From IMG/VR virus record IMGVR_UViG_3300043436_002073, positions 1-25,912 of that record: a DNA stretch of 25,912 bases; one strand, 5' to 3'. The notes beneath the pieces were generated by a model, which had not been told where the DNA came from, did no database searches, and was given only the letters and a program-made list of their open reading frames with translations. The position numbers were made by a program, and so were the translations under genes. Of the stretch, positions 9,226 through 16,539 are shown in pieces. The DNA is from a virus. Position 1 is the first letter of the stretch, and every line of letters begins with the position of its first letter.

Positions 9226-9265
9226 GCTAAAAAGGGTTCCTAACGAGGAGCCCTTTTTTCGTTTA
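9226..9265 (+). terminator. Intrinsic terminator after the protease gene
   Basis: AAAAAGGGTTCC, loop TAACGA, GGAGCCCTTTTTT, with one G-T pair: a stem of about 12 pairs ending in six Ts. Flanking GCTAAA and TTTAGC extend the pairing. It separates the tail/protease block from scaffold and capsid, which implies a promoter in 9266-9327 or readthrough; I could not identify a convincing promoter there. The rest of the 149-base gap (9179-9327) shows nothing else. Confidence 0.8.
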
Positions 9266-9327
9266 GCATTTATTCTAATTGGGGAAATAAATAGGCCTTT
9301 CCGTTACATACGCAAAACATTATACGC

Positions 9328-9936
9328 ATGTCAAAAACCAATTTAAAAGACTCTTTGAAAAATATATTTTCAAAGTTTGGGATTGATCCAAGCGTTCACG
9401 GTATTAAACTCGAGGAGGTTAAACTCGAGACGGAAGGCAAATTAATGGATGGGACTCCCATTTATACAAGTGCCGAAAGTTTCGCGATTGGCGCCGAGGT
9501 TTATACTAAGGACGCCGAGGGTAATATGGTCCCAGCCACCGCGGGCCGCTATGAGCTCGAGAGCGGTGAATTCATCGACGTTAACGAGGCTTCTCAAATC
9601 GCCGAAATGGGCCTCCCCGAAATGGAGGAGGAAATGAGTTCGGACGATTTACTGAGCGCCATTAACAAACTGAGCGAGCGCGTTTCGACCCTTGAGGGCG
9701 AAAAAACCGCGTTGGAAACTGAATTGGCGGCGGTGAAAAATGAGGCTTCAAAAGCTACCGAAAAGCTCGGAGCGGTTAAAGCTGAATTGGCCGCTGTTAA
9801 AAAGCAACCCGCGACCGTATCGGTAAAAGAAAAAAATCCAACTCGCGTAATTCTCGGCGAGCAAAAAGCGGAAAAGCCATTTTCACAAATGACGCTCCGC
9901 GAACGTATCATAAATAACATCGAAAAAATTAAATAA
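9328..9936 (+). CDS. Capsid scaffolding protein
   Basis: 202 residues, acidic in the middle, basic at the end. The N-terminal half has a small beta-rich region (DGTPIYTSAESFAIGAEVYT); residues ~105-160 form a clear coiled coil (LLSAINKLSERVSTLEGEK, then repeated Glu/Lys/Ala heptads); the C-terminal tail is basic (MTLRERIINNIEKIK), as expected for a capsid-binding scaffold tail. It lies between the prohead protease and the major capsid gene, 11 bases before the latter. This arrangement and composition are typical of scaffolds in HK97-fold phages. No sequence motif is diagnostic, so the call rests on context. Confidence 0.7.
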   Translation: MSKTNLKDSLKNIFSKFGIDPSVHGIKLEEVKLETEGKLMDGTPIYTSAESFAIGAEVYTKDAEGNMVPATAGRYELESGEFIDVNEASQIAEMGLPEMEEEMSSDDLLSAINKLSERVSTLEGEKTALETELAAVKNEASKATEKLGAVKAELAAVKKQPATVSVKEKNPTRVILGEQKAEKPFSQMTLRERIINNIEKIK

Positions 9937-9947
9937 AAAAATCAGTT

Positions 9948-10847
9948 ATGCCAACTACTGCAAATCTTACTACAACCTACGCGGGAAAATACGCTGGGGA
10001 GTACATTAAAGCGGCGTTCCTTGCTAATGAATCATTGCAACACGTAACCGTTAAAGAAAATATTGATTACAAACAAGTCGTTAAAAAACTCGTTGACGAT
10101 ATAACATTCGAGGCTCCAACTTGCGACTTTACGCCGCTGGGTACTGTGACTATTACCGAGCGCGTTTTAACGCTTGAGAAATTCCAAGTTCAGCGAAACC
10201 TGTGTAAAAACACTTTCCTCGCGGATTGGGGCGCGAACTACGTTCAAAACGGTGAACTCGAGCCAGCTTTGAGCGAGACTTTGATCGCAAACATGCTCGA
10301 GGGAATCGCGGCGAAAAATGAGGAAATTTTGTGGACGGGCGTTAACGCTACGGCGGGCCAATACGACGGACTTTTGACCCTTATGGATGCGGCGGGTTCG
10401 GGCGTTAATTTCGTATCTACTCCCGTGGCTATCGATTCGACTAACGTAATTTCTAAAATCGCGGCTACCGTGGCGGAGTGCCCAACGCCTGTAAAGCGTG
10501 CAATTGAGAAACCTATTATTTACATCGCTCAAAACGTATGGGAGGCATTTATGCAAGCCAGCGCGGCGGCGGGTAACGGATGGTACACTTACGGCGGTCC
10601 TGAAATGCCTAAATCTTATTTGGGTTATCAGTTGGCAATTTGCCCAGGCATGCCCGATAATACGATCGTAATGGCTCAAAAATCTAACCTTTGGTTTGGT
10701 ACAAATATTCTGAGCGATTGGAATAATATTCAGGTCGTTGACATGGGCCAATTCGCTGAGGATAACGTTCGTTTTAGTGCGAAATTCTTTGCGGGTGCTC
10801 AGTTCGGTATCGGTAACGAAATCGCGGCCTACGGAACATTCTTCTAA
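9948..10847 (+). CDS. Major capsid protein (HK97-fold)
   Basis: 299 residues. Follows the scaffold gene and resembles major capsid proteins of Bacteroidota phages: N-terminal ANLTTTYAGKYAGEYIKAAF, a central NLCKNTFLADWGANYVQNGE region (probable E-loop/spine helix), NGWYTYGGPEMPKSYLGY, and C-terminal NVRFSAKFFAGAQFGIGNEI. Codon use is more even and optimised than in neighbours, as is usual for a very highly expressed gene. It forms the icosahedral shell after proteolytic maturation. An obvious delta domain is not visible because scaffolding is encoded separately. Confidence 0.85.
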   Translation: MPTTANLTTTYAGKYAGEYIKAAFLANESLQHVTVKENIDYKQVVKKLVDDITFEAPTCDFTPLGTVTITERVLTLEKFQVQRNLCKNTFLADWGANYVQNGELEPALSETLIANMLEGIAAKNEEILWTGVNATAGQYDGLLTLMDAAGSGVNFVSTPVAIDSTNVISKIAATVAECPTPVKRAIEKPIIYIAQNVWEAFMQASAAAGNGWYTYGGPEMPKSYLGYQLAICPGMPDNTIVMAQKSNLWFGTNILSDWNNIQVVDMGQFAEDNVRFSAKFFAGAQFGIGNEIAAYGTFF

Positions 10848-10856
10848 AAATTAAAT

Positions 10857-10877
10857 GGGGGGTTTAAACGCCCCCCC
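10857..10877 (+). terminator. GC hairpin after the capsid gene
   Basis: Six Gs (10857-10862), loop around TTTAAACG, and seven Cs (10871-10877). No T tract follows, so it may protect the capsid mRNA 3' end or attenuate rather than fully terminate transcription. Confidence 0.45.
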
Positions 10878-10898
10878 TAACTTTAAAAATATAATACT

Positions 10899-11453
10899 AT
10901 GCCATGTTTGCTAAGTTCGGGCTTTTTGCTCGATTGTAACGAAGGGGTCGGCGGGGTCAAAAACGTATATTTCGCGAATTGGGAGTTTTTCTCGAGCGGA
11001 GTAACGTTAGACCTTAACGGAATTATCGACGGCCTGCCAGGCGTTGCGGGAAGCGTTGATATATTCCAATACCAACCGAACCGAAATACGGGCGCCCTTA
11101 CTGTGGTCCCAACCGCTAACCTCGAAAACGGAACTTTATACTACGATCAAACGGTCGAGCTCACCTTGGGTAAACTTTCTAACGCTAAAAAGAAAGAACT
11201 CGAGCAAATGAGTAAAGCGAAACTTATCGTTTTCGTTCAACTTTACGATAATCAAATCGTTTGCGTAGGCCGTACCGATGGAGCGTTTTTAACTACGGGT
11301 TCTTATCAATCAGGAAAGGCGAAAGGAGACCTTAACGGTTATCAAATTACCGTTAACGCTCAGGAGCCTAACCAGCCCGATTTCCTAGAGGAGTATTTCC
11401 CCGCGAGCGACGTTCCTTTTAGTAATTTCGCGGGTATTACGGTAGTTCAATAA
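10899..11453 (+). CDS. Probable major tail (tube) protein
   Basis: 184 residues, beta-rich. Features: LLSSGFLLDCNEGVGGVKNVYF at the N-terminus, GTLYYDQTVELTLGKL, then KKKELEQMSKAKLIVFVQ, and a Gly/Thr-rich DGAFLTTGSYQSGKAKGDLNGYQITVNAQE. The strand-helix-strand order, the acidic-to-glycine loop and the closing NGYQITV strand match tail tube-like structural proteins of Bacteroidota phages that I recall. It is flanked by a hairpin and a terminator, consistent with a highly expressed monocistronic unit. Placement between capsid and portal is unusual for a tail tube, so a capsid-associated structural role remains possible. Confidence 0.55.
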   Translation: MPCLLSSGFLLDCNEGVGGVKNVYFANWEFFSSGVTLDLNGIIDGLPGVAGSVDIFQYQPNRNTGALTVVPTANLENGTLYYDQTVELTLGKLSNAKKKELEQMSKAKLIVFVQLYDNQIVCVGRTDGAFLTTGSYQSGKAKGDLNGYQITVNAQEPNQPDFLEEYFPASDVPFSNFAGITVVQ

Positions 11454-11483
11454 TATTCGTTAAAGGGTTATATATTAAAAACG

Positions 11484-11513
11484 GGGGCGGGCGTTAAACC
11501 TCGCCCCTTTTTT
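11484..11513 (+). terminator. Intrinsic terminator / attenuator after the tail tube gene
   Basis: GGGGCG (11484-11489) pairs with CGCCCC (11502-11507), an inner GG/CC pair extends it, and six Ts follow. The next ATG is only 8 bases after the T tract, so the portal and lysis genes must depend on readthrough unless a promoter lies upstream. Confidence 0.75.
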
Positions 11514-11521
11514 ATAAGAAA

Positions 11522-11917
11522 ATGAATTATTTAAATACAAATCAGGCGGGGCAAACTTTATATTTAAGTTTGAACGAATCGCGACAATATTTCGCGACGG
11601 CCTTTACCCATTATTTATTTATTTTAATTCACGAGGAAAATTCAACCGTTGGTGAGGAGCTCGCCCAGGTGCCCACGATCGTAATCGAAAACCAACGAAT
11701 TACCCAATTAACCGTAACGACGCTCGGGTTAACCCTTCCTGGGCGTTATCGTTACTATGTTTACGGCCAAAATTCGGCCGTAAATTTGGATCCAACTAAC
11801 GCGGCGGTCGTTGGCCTGTGCCGAATCGGTTGGCTCGATTTAAAGAGCTCGACGATTTATTACGATGTACCCAATATAACCATTAACGACGACATTATTT
11901 ACAATGGAAACCCATAA
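11522..11917 (+). CDS. Conserved small virion-region protein, function unknown
   Basis: 131 residues. NYLNTNQAGQTLYLSLNESR and FTHYLFILIHEEN at the N-terminus and LPGRYRYYVYGQNSAVNLDP in the middle recall a small beta-sandwich protein that usually precedes the portal gene in Bacteroidota phages. No catalytic motif, signal peptide or membrane helix. It overlaps the portal gene by 14 bases, implying translational coupling. Possibly a head decoration or head-tail accessory protein; this is inference only. Confidence 0.6.
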   Translation: MNYLNTNQAGQTLYLSLNESRQYFATAFTHYLFILIHEENSTVGEELAQVPTIVIENQRITQLTVTTLGLTLPGRYRYYVYGQNSAVNLDPTNAAVVGLCRIGWLDLKSSTIYYDVPNITINDDIIYNGNP

Positions 11918-14033
11918 CGTAAAACGAATAAGCCTCGCGGATTATACCGTGAGGAGCTCAGCCGAAAAAACCGACCGTTCGGGCTGGGTTAATTACGGCG
12001 TCGACAATTTATTTCCTCAGTATCTTTCTGAGCTCGCCGCCACGGGGGCCGTTCACGGTTCTCTGTGTATTTCCATTGGCGATATGTTTGCGGGAAAGGG
12101 GCTCGAGGCTGGCGTTTATAACTCAAGATTGGAGGCGCTCAGCGCTTACGATGTTTTTTACGGTTGCGCTCATGATTATAAAAAATACGGCGGTTATTAT
12201 ATCGAGGTTATTTACTCAATTGACCGCCAAAACATCGCGAAAATTCGACATTTACCCTTTGAGGAGTGTCGAATAGCTGTTACAAATGAGGAGGAGGAAA
12301 TCGTCGGCGTTTATCATTCTAACGACTGGGCGAATACACGAAAGAAACGCAATAAACCCGAGTTTTTACCCGTATTTAATCCAACGAATAACGCCGAGGA
12401 GCCGCGCCAAATATTTTATAAATTCGCTTATTGTGGGGCTAATATTTACCCGAGGCCTGATTATTATTCCGCTATAAATTCCATCGAATTAGCGCGCGAG
12501 ATTAGCGTTTACCACGTAAATAATATCATGAACGGCTTGAGCCCTTCTATGATTGTAAGCTTATTCCAAGGCGCGCCCGCTCCCGATGAACAACAACAAA
12601 TTAAAAGGGATTGGGAAAGGGAATTAACGGGCGCCAGGAACGCGGGTAAATTCATAATGACGTTTAACGAGCGCGATACGCCGAAACCCGATATAACAAC
12701 CTTTCCACTTTCGGACGCGGATAAACAGTATGAGTTCCTTTCGAAGGAATCGACCTCGTTAATTATGGTCGCTCACCGCGTGGTGACTCCTTTGCTTTTT
12801 GGTATTCGTGACGTGGGCGGTGGGTTCGGTTCGAATAAGGACGAAATGGCGGTCGGCCTTCAGATTTTTACAAATCAGGTCGTCGATCCCGCACAAAGAA
12901 AATTAGCCTCAGGCCTTGAGGAAATTTTAAGCTACGAAATGCCAAATATTAGTATAACCGTCATTCCAAACTCGCCATTAACTAACGCGGGCGAAATTGC
13001 GGTTAATACGCCATCGGCTCAGGTTCCCCCTTCATCCGCTCCCGTAATGGCTGAGGATGAAAAAAAAAAGTTTTGTAACTGCGAGAATTTAGCCGACTCA
13101 TTCGAGCCAACGAATGAGATGAAAACGGCCGCCGAATTGGGTTTAAAATGGCGGGCCGAATATAACAGGGGCGGGACCGAGGTCGGCGTAGCGCGTGCCC
13201 GCGATATTTCTAACGGCCGAAATTTATCCATTGAAACCATTACCCGAATGAATAGTTATTTTGCCCGTCACGCCGTCGACAAAGAGGCGAGCGGGTGGAA
13301 TCAGGGCGAGGAGGGTTTTCCGAGCGCGGGGCGAATAGCTTGGGAACTTTGGGGCGGTGACGCTGGGCGCGATTGGGCCGCGAGAATGGCTCAGAGAATC
13401 GAGCGGGAAAACCTCAGTTCACAAATCGCCGAGGAGTTGATAGCCCTCGGCGAGGACGCCCCCGAGGGATTTATTTTAATAGATTCCTATGAGGTCGATT
13501 ACGAAAATGACGACGCCGAAAACGAGGAACTCGTTAAAATAACCGCCCACGAATTAGCCTCGACGGGAAGCGCGAAACCAATGAAGCCAAGCGACCAGGA
13601 CGAAACAAATTACGCGGGCGTTACATTCATGACGCGGTATAGATATAAGGGGCGCGCCACTACTGAGCGGGAATTCTGTAAAAAAATGATTGCGGCGGAT
13701 AAACTTTACAGGAAGGAAGATATTGAGGCAATGGAGGATAAGGCTGTTAATCGTGGGTGGGGTCCTTACGGGACCGATTATTACTCAATTTGGCTTTATA
13801 AAGGCGGCGGAAACTGTTACCACTTTTGGCAAAAGGAAGTATATATAAATGCGAAAGGAATAAACCCGCTCGCAAATGATTCCCAAAAAATAGCGGTTAA
13901 AAAAGCTGAGCGCATGGGTTACACGGTTCGCAACGATATACGCGTCGCGCTTTTGCCCGTGGATCAAGATTTTAACGGATTTCTCGAAACAAATCCCGTC
14001 TATGGAAAGGACGGAAAAAATTATAGAAGATAA
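11904..14033 (+). CDS. Portal protein fused to two C-terminal domains, the last MuF-like
   Basis: 709 residues, far longer than a typical ~400-500 residue portal. Residues 1 to ~360 are portal-like: SGWVNYGVDNLFPQYL near 26-41, GYYIEVIYSIDRQNIAKIRHL, YHSNDW, YYSAINSIELAREISVYHVNN, and ESTSLIMVAHRVVTPLLFGI. Residues ~361-402 are a Pro/Ala/Ser linker with CNCE at 391-394. Residues ~403-500 form a domain (VGVARARDISNGRNLSIETI, FARHAVDK, AGRIAWELWGGDAGRDWA) that I associate with the C-terminal part of XkdF-type protease proteins. Residues ~565-650 hold TEREFCKK, YRKEDIEAM and KGGGNCYHFW, resembling the C-terminal segment of Mu gpF / SPP1 gp7 minor head proteins. The portal is the head vertex and DNA channel; the fused parts probably sit inside the head. 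Confidence 0.75.
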   Translation: METHNVKRISLADYTVRSSAEKTDRSGWVNYGVDNLFPQYLSELAATGAVHGSLCISIGDMFAGKGLEAGVYNSRLEALSAYDVFYGCAHDYKKYGGYYIEVIYSIDRQNIAKIRHLPFEECRIAVTNEEEEIVGVYHSNDWANTRKKRNKPEFLPVFNPTNNAEEPRQIFYKFAYCGANIYPRPDYYSAINSIELAREISVYHVNNIMNGLSPSMIVSLFQGAPAPDEQQQIKRDWERELTGARNAGKFIMTFNERDTPKPDITTFPLSDADKQYEFLSKESTSLIMVAHRVVTPLLFGIRDVGGGFGSNKDEMAVGLQIFTNQVVDPAQRKLASGLEEILSYEMPNISITVIPNSPLTNAGEIAVNTPSAQVPPSSAPVMAEDEKKKFCNCENLADSFEPTNEMKTAAELGLKWRAEYNRGGTEVGVARARDISNGRNLSIETITRMNSYFARHAVDKEASGWNQGEEGFPSAGRIAWELWGGDAGRDWAARMAQRIERENLSSQIAEELIALGEDAPEGFILIDSYEVDYENDDAENEELVKITAHELASTGSAKPMKPSDQDETNYAGVTFMTRYRYKGRATTEREFCKKMIAADKLYRKEDIEAMEDKAVNRGWGPYGTDYYSIWLYKGGGNCYHFWQKEVYINAKGINPLANDSQKIAVKKAERMGYTVRNDIRVALLPVDQDFNGFLETNPVYGKDGKNYRR

Positions 14034-14596
14034 TGGCTGAAATACTTTTAATATCTGACGTATATATTAAAAAATATACTAACGTTAACGGGGCGGTCGA
14101 TCCTAATTTACTTTATCCTTCCATTTATTTGGCTCAGGATAAATTCCTCGCGCCGTATCTTGGAACGAACCTTTACGAAAAGATTAAAAACGACGTGGCC
14201 AATAATACCCTGGCGGGCGATTATTTAACCCTTGTGGACGATTACGCGCGCCGCGTTGTTTTGTGGTGGGCGATGGTCGAAGCGGCCCCCGCGTTAACCT
14301 ATAAAATTGATAACGCGACGATGGTACAAAGGACCTCCGAGGATTCAACCCCCGTGCCCGATGTGGTTTTTAAGGATCAACTAAATAAATGGCAACAAAA
14401 CGCCGAGCATTATACGAGTTTGATGGTCGATTATTTATGTGCTAACTCGAGCCTATTTCCCGAGTACACGAATAACGTTTGGCCCCAACGCTGTCCGATT
14501 GGAATAACAAAAGGTTCAAATACTTATTTATTTAGTTCGGGAAATACCGCCTCTAGCCGTACTTATGGCGTGAGGAGAATTAACCAAATTCCCTAA
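14033..14596 (+). CDS. Head-tail connector (adaptor) protein, DUF6712-like
   Basis: 187 residues, mostly helical. Shape: ISDVYIKKYTNVNG at the N-terminus, LYPSIYLAQDKFLAPYLGTNLYEKI, a middle DDYARRVVLWWAMVEAAPAL helix, and a flexible C-terminal tail ending SSRTYGVRRINQIP. The early ...I..AQ...I.P.LG..L...I pattern is shared with connector proteins of Bacteroidota phages (DUF6712-like, from memory). It probably binds the portal ring. The start overlaps the portal stop by one base (TAATG). Confidence 0.65.
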   Translation: MAEILLISDVYIKKYTNVNGAVDPNLLYPSIYLAQDKFLAPYLGTNLYEKIKNDVANNTLAGDYLTLVDDYARRVVLWWAMVEAAPALTYKIDNATMVQRTSEDSTPVPDVVFKDQLNKWQQNAEHYTSLMVDYLCANSSLFPEYTNNVWPQRCPIGITKGSNTYLFSSGNTASSRTYGVRRINQIP

Positions 14597-14599
14597 CGG

Positions 14600-14692
14600 A
14601 TGAAGAAACTAACTGAAAAAAAGCGCGTGCAACTTGAGGCCCTCAAGCGGTATGAAAAAGAGCTTTTACTAAAAACTAAAAAACGAAAATGA
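14600..14692 (+). CDS. Very small basic ORF coupled to the holin (30 aa)
   Basis: 30 codons: MKKLTEKKRVQLEALKRYEK followed by ELLLKTKKRK, a single amphipathic, strongly basic helix. It begins 3 bases after the connector stop and ends in an ATGA overlap with the holin. The exact fit between neighbours supports translation; it may mainly couple holin translation to the upstream gene. No known family. Confidence 0.5.
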   Translation: MKKLTEKKRVQLEALKRYEKELLLKTKKRK

Positions 14693-15015
14693 GCTTTCTC
14701 GATGCCTTTACGGATTTCCTTTCGAACGTCCAAAATTGGGTTTTTGGAATCGTGCTCGGTACGATGGGGAAAATATCTTACATGTTATACATGAAACGAA
14801 CCCTAACCGTCATTCAATGGGTGGCCGTTATCGGGCTTTCCGTTTTTTCGGGTTATATGACCTCAATTTACTGCGAGAATAACGGTTACAGTGTTGAGGC
14901 CAGCTGGGCGGTTCCTATGACGACCCTAATGGGGGAAAAACTGTTTATTTACGTCATGGCTAATTATAAAAAAATTATTTCGGGGGTTCTTTCTTTTTTA
15001 ATGCCTAAAAAGTGA
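14689..15015 (+). CDS. Holin
   Basis: 108 residues with hydrophobic segments at about 17-35 (WVFGIVLGTMGKISYMLYM), 41-62 (VIQWVAVIGLSVFSGYMTSI) and 72-92, and a charged tail ending MPKK. The conserved-looking GTMGK and LMGEKLFIYVMAN segments recall the LysA-type holins of tailed phages. It makes inner-membrane holes that release or activate the endolysin. Followed by a GTGA overlap with the next gene and two genes upstream of the endolysin. Confidence 0.7.
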   Translation: MSFLDAFTDFLSNVQNWVFGIVLGTMGKISYMLYMKRTLTVIQWVAVIGLSVFSGYMTSIYCENNGYSVEASWAVPMTTLMGEKLFIYVMANYKKIISGVLSFLMPKK

Positions 15016-15593
15016 ACGAAAAAAAGAAAAATAAAAAGCCCATTGGCGAGCGAATTAAGGGCTCAAAATTCGGCGCGTTCGTTCGGGATAAGGTTAAACC
15101 CGTCGCGGGCGATATCCTCGAAATAGCGGGCGATATTACAGGCGTTCAGGCCCTCGAAACGGTTGGCGCCTGGCTTAATGGTCAAAAGCATAAAAGCGAC
15201 GAACACAACGCCCTTGCTTTGGAGTTCGAAAAGATGCGTTTAAACTTTGACCTCGAAATGACCCGCCTCGATTTAACGACTGAGCTCGAATTTTACCGCG
15301 CTGAGGTCGACGATCGTAAAAGCGCCCGCGAACGTGAGGCGGCTTTCCTGAGCGCAACGGGTAAACGAGATTGGTTATTCGCCGCCGTCGTTATTATTGG
15401 GCTGAGCCTATTAATTGGCGTCGTTTTATCGCTAATATTTATCGTAATCCCCCACGAAAACCAACGCCTCGCGGATATGACATTCGGGAGCGTTCTGTCG
15501 ATTGGGACCTCGATTTTTGCCTATTACGTCGGAAGCTCTCGGGGCTCGAGAATGAAGGATGAAACTTTAAGAAAATGGCAAGCCGAAAATTAA
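15012..15593 (+). CDS. Lysis-cassette membrane protein with two transmembrane segments
   Basis: 193 residues starting at GTG 15012 (GTGA overlap with the holin stop); there is no alternative ATG nearby. The N-terminal ~60 residues are basic, residues ~65-115 form a charged coiled coil (LEFEKMRLNFDLEMTRLDL), followed by membrane segments at ~120-147 (LFAAVVIIGLSLLIGVVLSL) and ~158-173 (GSVLSIGTSIFAYYVGSS) and a short SRGSRMKDETLRK tail. This layout is common in Bacteroidota phage lysis cassettes. It may be a second holin, an antiholin or a spanin-like factor; I cannot tell which. The end overlaps the endolysin start by 19 bases. Confidence 0.6.
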   Translation: MNEKKKNKKPIGERIKGSKFGAFVRDKVKPVAGDILEIAGDITGVQALETVGAWLNGQKHKSDEHNALALEFEKMRLNFDLEMTRLDLTTELEFYRAEVDDRKSAREREAAFLSATGKRDWLFAAVVIIGLSLLIGVVLSLIFIVIPHENQRLADMTFGSVLSIGTSIFAYYVGSSRGSRMKDETLRKWQAEN

Positions 15594-15961
15594 CCGACTG
15601 CGATTACCGACTCCAAAGGGCTTACACGCTGGCGGCCCATGAATTTCGGGCGTTATACCCAAACGACCCCCAGCCCTTTTTAACATGTACGTTTCGGAGT
15701 AATGAGGAGCAAGCGGAACTCTACGCAAAGGGGCGAACGGTGGCGGGTAAAATCGTAACCAATATCAAAACGGGGGGAAAACACAACGTTAAACCCGCTC
15801 AGGCTTTCGATATTGCATTTAAAGACTCGGAAGGGGTACTCGATTGGTCCCCTGAGTTATTCGCCAAATTTGCGGCGATAATTAAAGCCAATTTTAACGG
15901 CCTTATAAAATGGGGGGGCGACTGGAAAAGGTTTCCCGACCGCCCCCATTTTGAAATTTAG
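15575..15961 (+). CDS. Endolysin, M15-family peptidase (L-Ala-D-Glu / D-Ala-D-Ala type)
   Basis: 128 residues, a minimal M15 metallopeptidase domain. Zinc and active-site residues: His70 and Asp79 in KHNVKPAQAFDIAF, and the C-terminal WGGDWKRFPDRPHFEI with Asp122 and His125. FRSNEEQAELYAKGRT earlier is the usual helix of this family. It cuts peptide bonds in peptidoglycan stems during lysis. There is no signal peptide, so it needs a holin, which is encoded upstream. The protein ends right at HFEI and its 3' end doubles as a hairpin terminator (15907-15952); the stop codon overlaps that of the opposite-strand gene. Confidence 0.85.
   Translation: MASRKLTDCDYRLQRAYTLAAHEFRALYPNDPQPFLTCTFRSNEEQAELYAKGRTVAGKIVTNIKTGGKHNVKPAQAFDIAFKDSEGVLDWSPELFAKFAAIIKANFNGLIKWGGDWKRFPDRPHFEI
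15907..15952. terminator. Bidirectional terminator hairpin inside the endolysin gene
   Basis: AAAATGGGGG (15907-15916) pairs with CCCCCATTTT (15943-15952), and an inner GGAAA-AGG-TTTCC stem sits at 15924-15936. The A run on one side and T run on the other make it usable from both directions, where the two operons meet. Confidence 0.65.
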
Positions 15962-16152
15962 CGTTTGTTATAAATCTCATTTCCTGTTAACTCATACAAA
16001 CGTTTGTTAATCGCCCTTATCCGCTTATAATGGGACTTATATTCATGGGTTGAATAATCGATTTCCTGTTTTAATAACTTGATTCGCTCAGCCCTCAGGG
16101 CGTTAATTTCCGCGATTAGTTTAAATTTTTCGTCTAAGAGGTTTTTTTTCAT
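15958..16152 (-). CDS. Small charged coiled-coil protein, function unknown
   Basis: 64 residues, Lys/Arg/Glu-rich, predicted helical throughout (LLDEKFKLIAEINALRAERI). It ends LYELTGNEIYNKR, which matches the C-terminus LYKLTGNERYKLNS of another small protein at 16540-16701, suggesting a related pair. Start in an ATGA overlap with the upstream 56-residue gene. The TAA overlaps the endolysin TAG on the other strand. No known domain. Confidence 0.6.
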   Translation of the reverse strand: MKKNLLDEKFKLIAEINALRAERIKLLKQEIDYSTHEYKSHYKRIRAINKRLYELTGNEIYNKR

Positions 16153-16319
16153 AACTCGCGGTCGTGTAAATTTTGCGCCAAGTGGCGGGCCTCCCTTAGG
16201 CCTTGAATGTACCCGCGTAATCCGTCCGAAAGTTGAGTATTTCGGCCGTCATAGTTGGCAATTAAGGCGGTTAGCTGGCTGATTAAATCAGAAAGGGAGG
16301 TCGTTGGATTGGTTTCCAT
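16149..16319 (-). CDS. Small helical protein (56 aa), function unknown
   Basis: 56 codons: METNPTTSLSDLISQLTALI then ANYDGRNTQLSDGLRGYIQG and a helical end LREARHLAQNLHDREL. It overlaps the end of the SSB-tail-like gene by 32 bases and ends in an ATGA overlap with the next gene, packing perfectly into the operon. Amphipathic helices suggest a small binding protein. No family recognised. Confidence 0.55.
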   Translation of the reverse strand: METNPTTSLSDLISQLTALIANYDGRNTQLSDGLRGYIQGLREARHLAQNLHDREL

Positions 16320-16521
16320 TAGCTGGCGTTTCGGTTGGTTTCTTTTCGCTGATTTGGAGGCTTAAAAATTTACCACTCTTTCCCTCTTTTACCCACGCGC
16401 TTAATCGCATCTCGCGGCCGTTCACGATAACCGTCCCGCCGTAATCGGGGGATTTCTCATTCTGTTTTTTGTCGTTTTTGAAAAGGGACCCCTGTCCCTC
16501 CTTTGGTTGAAAATTACTCAT
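16288..16521 (-). CDS. Small protein with single-strand-binding-protein-like C-terminal tail
   Basis: 77 residues. FQPKEGQGSLFKNDKKQNEK, then a short beta region YGGTVIVNGREMRLSAWVKEG and FLSLQISEK, then a flexible Pro/Asn/Thr linker and the tail SNDLPF. That design, a strand-rich core, low-complexity linker and acidic tip ending in Pro-Phe, is how bacterial SSB proteins recruit partners. The core is too short for a full OB fold (about 100 residues), so it is at most SSB-like. Similar small phage proteins exist but I do not know their role. The leader contains AACCCTTAAAA, also seen upstream of other genes here. Confidence 0.6.
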   Translation of the reverse strand: MSNFQPKEGQGSLFKNDKKQNEKSPDYGGTVIVNGREMRLSAWVKEGKSGKFLSLQISEKKPTETPANGNQSNDLPF

Positions 16522-16539
16522 TTATTTAAATTTTAAGGG

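Noticed and set aside
10167-10751. 194-codon frame opposite the capsid gene
   Set aside because: Fully antisense to a clear capsid gene with Arg/His/Ser-rich content typical of a shadow frame; no promoter or neighbour supports it.
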